From Desulfurivibrio alkaliphilus AHT 2 (GTDB lineage: Bacteria > Desulfobacterota > Desulfobulbia > Desulfobulbales > Desulfurivibrionaceae), in NCBI RefSeq assembly GCF_000092205.1, contig NC_014216.1, forward strand, positions 1,927,742 through 1,991,741: 64,000 nt of DNA, read 5' to 3'. The translations under genes and the position numbers were made by a program. A model generated the notes under the pieces. It had not been told where the DNA came from and ran no database searches. It saw only the letters and a program-made list of their open reading frames with translations. Positions 62,959-64,000 of the stretch are shown here, one piece after another; the stretch's first letter is position 1, and each line of letters starts with the position of its first letter.

Positions 62959-64000
62959 ATGGACATTGATTACTACCAGACCCTGGGGGTTTCTTCCAAT
63001 GCCTCCCGGGAGGAAATCAAAAAGGCCTACCGCAAGCTGGCCCTGAAGTATCATCCCGACCGCAACCCCGACGACAAAGAGGCGGAAGATAAATTCAAAA
63101 TCGCCACCGAAGCTTACGAAGTCCTGGGCGACCTGGAAAAACGCAAGATTTACGACCGCTACGGGGTGGCCGGGTTGCGGGATAGCGGCTACAACGGCCC
63201 TGGCGGGTTCGACGATATCTTCAGCGGCTTCAGCGATATCTTTGGTGACCTTTTCGGTTTCGGCGGCCGCCGCGGCCCGCGCAACCACCGGGGGCCGATC
63301 CCCGGCCACGATCTGCGCTACGACCTGAACATCAGTTTTATGGAGGCGATATTCGGCGCCGAGAAGGAGGTCGAAATTCGCAAGCAAGACACCTGCTGGA
63401 CCTGCGAAGGCTCCGGCCTGCGCCCCGGCTACCAGCCGGAAACCTGCACCACCTGTAAGGGGATGGGGCAGGTGCTGCAGGCCCAGGGTCCCTTTCGCAT
63501 CCAGACCGCCTGTCCCCACTGCCGCGGCCAGGGCGCCGTAATCACCGAGCCCTGCCAGGACTGCCAGGGCCAGGGACTGGTTGAACGCCCCCGCAAGGTC
63601 ACCCTGAAAATCCCCGCCGGGGTGGACAGCGGCGCCAGAATGCGGCTGCGGGGAGAAGGCGAAGGCGGCCGCCGGGGCGGGCCGGCGGGAGACCTCTACG
63701 TGATCCTCCACGTCGAGCCCCACAAATTTTTTCAGCGGGAAGGAGACCATATTTTCGCCACCATCCCGGTTTCCTTTTCCCAGGCGGCCTTGGGCTGCAC
63801 CCTGGAGGTCCCCACGGTCCACGGGCCGGAAAAACTAAAAATTCCCGCCGGCACCCAGCCGGGCAAGCACCTGACCCTCTCCGGCAGGGGCGTGCCACGG
63901 CTGCGCGGGAGCGGCAACGGCGACATGATCTGCGAAATCAAGCTGGTGGTACCAGATCGGCTCAGCCGGCGCCAGAAAGAACTGCTGCGGGAATTTGCGG
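62959..64000 (+). CDS. dnaJ: DnaJ co-chaperone, C-terminus cut by window edge
   Basis: J-domain co-chaperone of DnaK. The J domain (residues 1-70) has YHPDRNPDD with the HPD tripeptide. A short Gly/Phe-rich stretch (75-115) follows, then four CxxCxGxG zinc repeats: [24 protein letters not shown] and CQDCQGQG. The C-terminal client-binding domain ([20 protein letters not shown]) runs into the end. No stop codon is reached. ATG 62959 (MDIDYYQ) is the likely start; an in-frame ATG at 62938 would add seven residues. The dnaK partner is not in the window. Confidence 0.95.
   Translation, partial: MDIDYYQTLGVSSNASREEIKKAYRKLALKYHPDRNPDDKEAEDKFKIATEAYEVLGDLEKRKIYDRYGVAGLRDSGYNGPGGFDDIFSGFSDIFGDLFGFGGRRGPRNHRGPIPGHDLRYDLNISFMEAIFGAEKEVEIRKQDTCWTCEGSGLRPGYQPETCTTCKGMGQVLQAQGPFRIQTACPHCRGQGAVITEPCQDCQGQGLVERPRKVTLKIPAGVDSGARMRLRGEGEGGRRGGPAGDLYVILHVEPHKFFQREGDHIFATIPVSFSQAALGCTLEVPTVHGPEKLKIPAGTQPGKHLTLSGRGVPRLRGSGNGDMICEIKLVVPDRLSRRQKELLREFA

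Overview
The window is a GC-rich (about 60%), densely coded bacterial chromosome segment. It has about 59 protein genes, one tRNA-Leu(CAG), and no phage, IS or CRISPR. The gene set suggests a strictly anaerobic Desulfobacterota (deltaproteobacterial) sulfur-metabolising organism, possibly of the Desulfobulbales/Desulfurivibrio type. Pointers are a 61-residue Asp-ligand ferredoxin like Desulfovibrio africanus FdIII, a short GNAT-type N-acetylglutamate synthase candidate, a zinc-ribbon/HEAT protein like those of sulfate reducers, and a cobyrinate a,c-diamide synthase. The taxonomic call is inference.

Layout. 1-6.7 kb: glycogen debranching enzyme (cut by the window edge), alpha/beta hydrolase, DUF1566-like protein, HAD sugar-phosphatase, MltB-type lytic transglycosylase. 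7-12.8 kb: aminotransferase plus ABC exporter (ATPase, FtsX-type permease, HlyD-like adaptor). 13-20.4 kb: citrate synthase, thiE, hflKC, tRNA-Leu, ribF, argJ. 20.4-29.2 kb: chemoreceptor, then a leftward run alr-argS-small membrane protein-GNAT-secA, and the ferredoxin. 29.6-37.6 kb: ParA/MinD-like ATPase, cobB, a TPR/HEAT/TPR operon, a frame-disrupted tatC, a YkgJ-like protein, and a 5-FTHF cyclo-ligase. 37.5-47.1 kb: D,D-carboxypeptidase, ogt, and a complete leftward chemotaxis operon (cheA-cheW-cheR-cheD-HDOD-cheY-cheX-cheB). 47-58 kb: TPR-rich lipoprotein, large class A PBP, MltD, SDR, radical SAM protein, tatB-tatC. 58-64 kb: purA, a four-gene lipoprotein/FlgO-like operon, rpoZ, dnaJ (cut by the window edge).

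The outstanding feature is a family of 107-110 bp imperfect palindromes: 15 full copies, one half copy, and several probable relics or empty sites. They have GTAA...TTAC termini. The arms vary between copies, but mostly with compensating changes. Their orientation is fixed relative to the 3' end of the adjoining gene in 13 of 15 cases (14 if the tRNA-associated copy is counted), and the terminal GTAA often supplies the gene's own stop codon. Two companion modules of about 43 bp (A and B) flank some copies. This repeat family is the best candidate here for an undescribed genetic element.

Other points of note are a tatC whose frame is broken at a run of nine T (repaired by one extra T or a -1 slip), an SDR lacking the catalytic lysine, a chemoreceptor with zinc-binding-type residues in its periplasmic domain, and a class A PBP with a large insertion in its transpeptidase domain.
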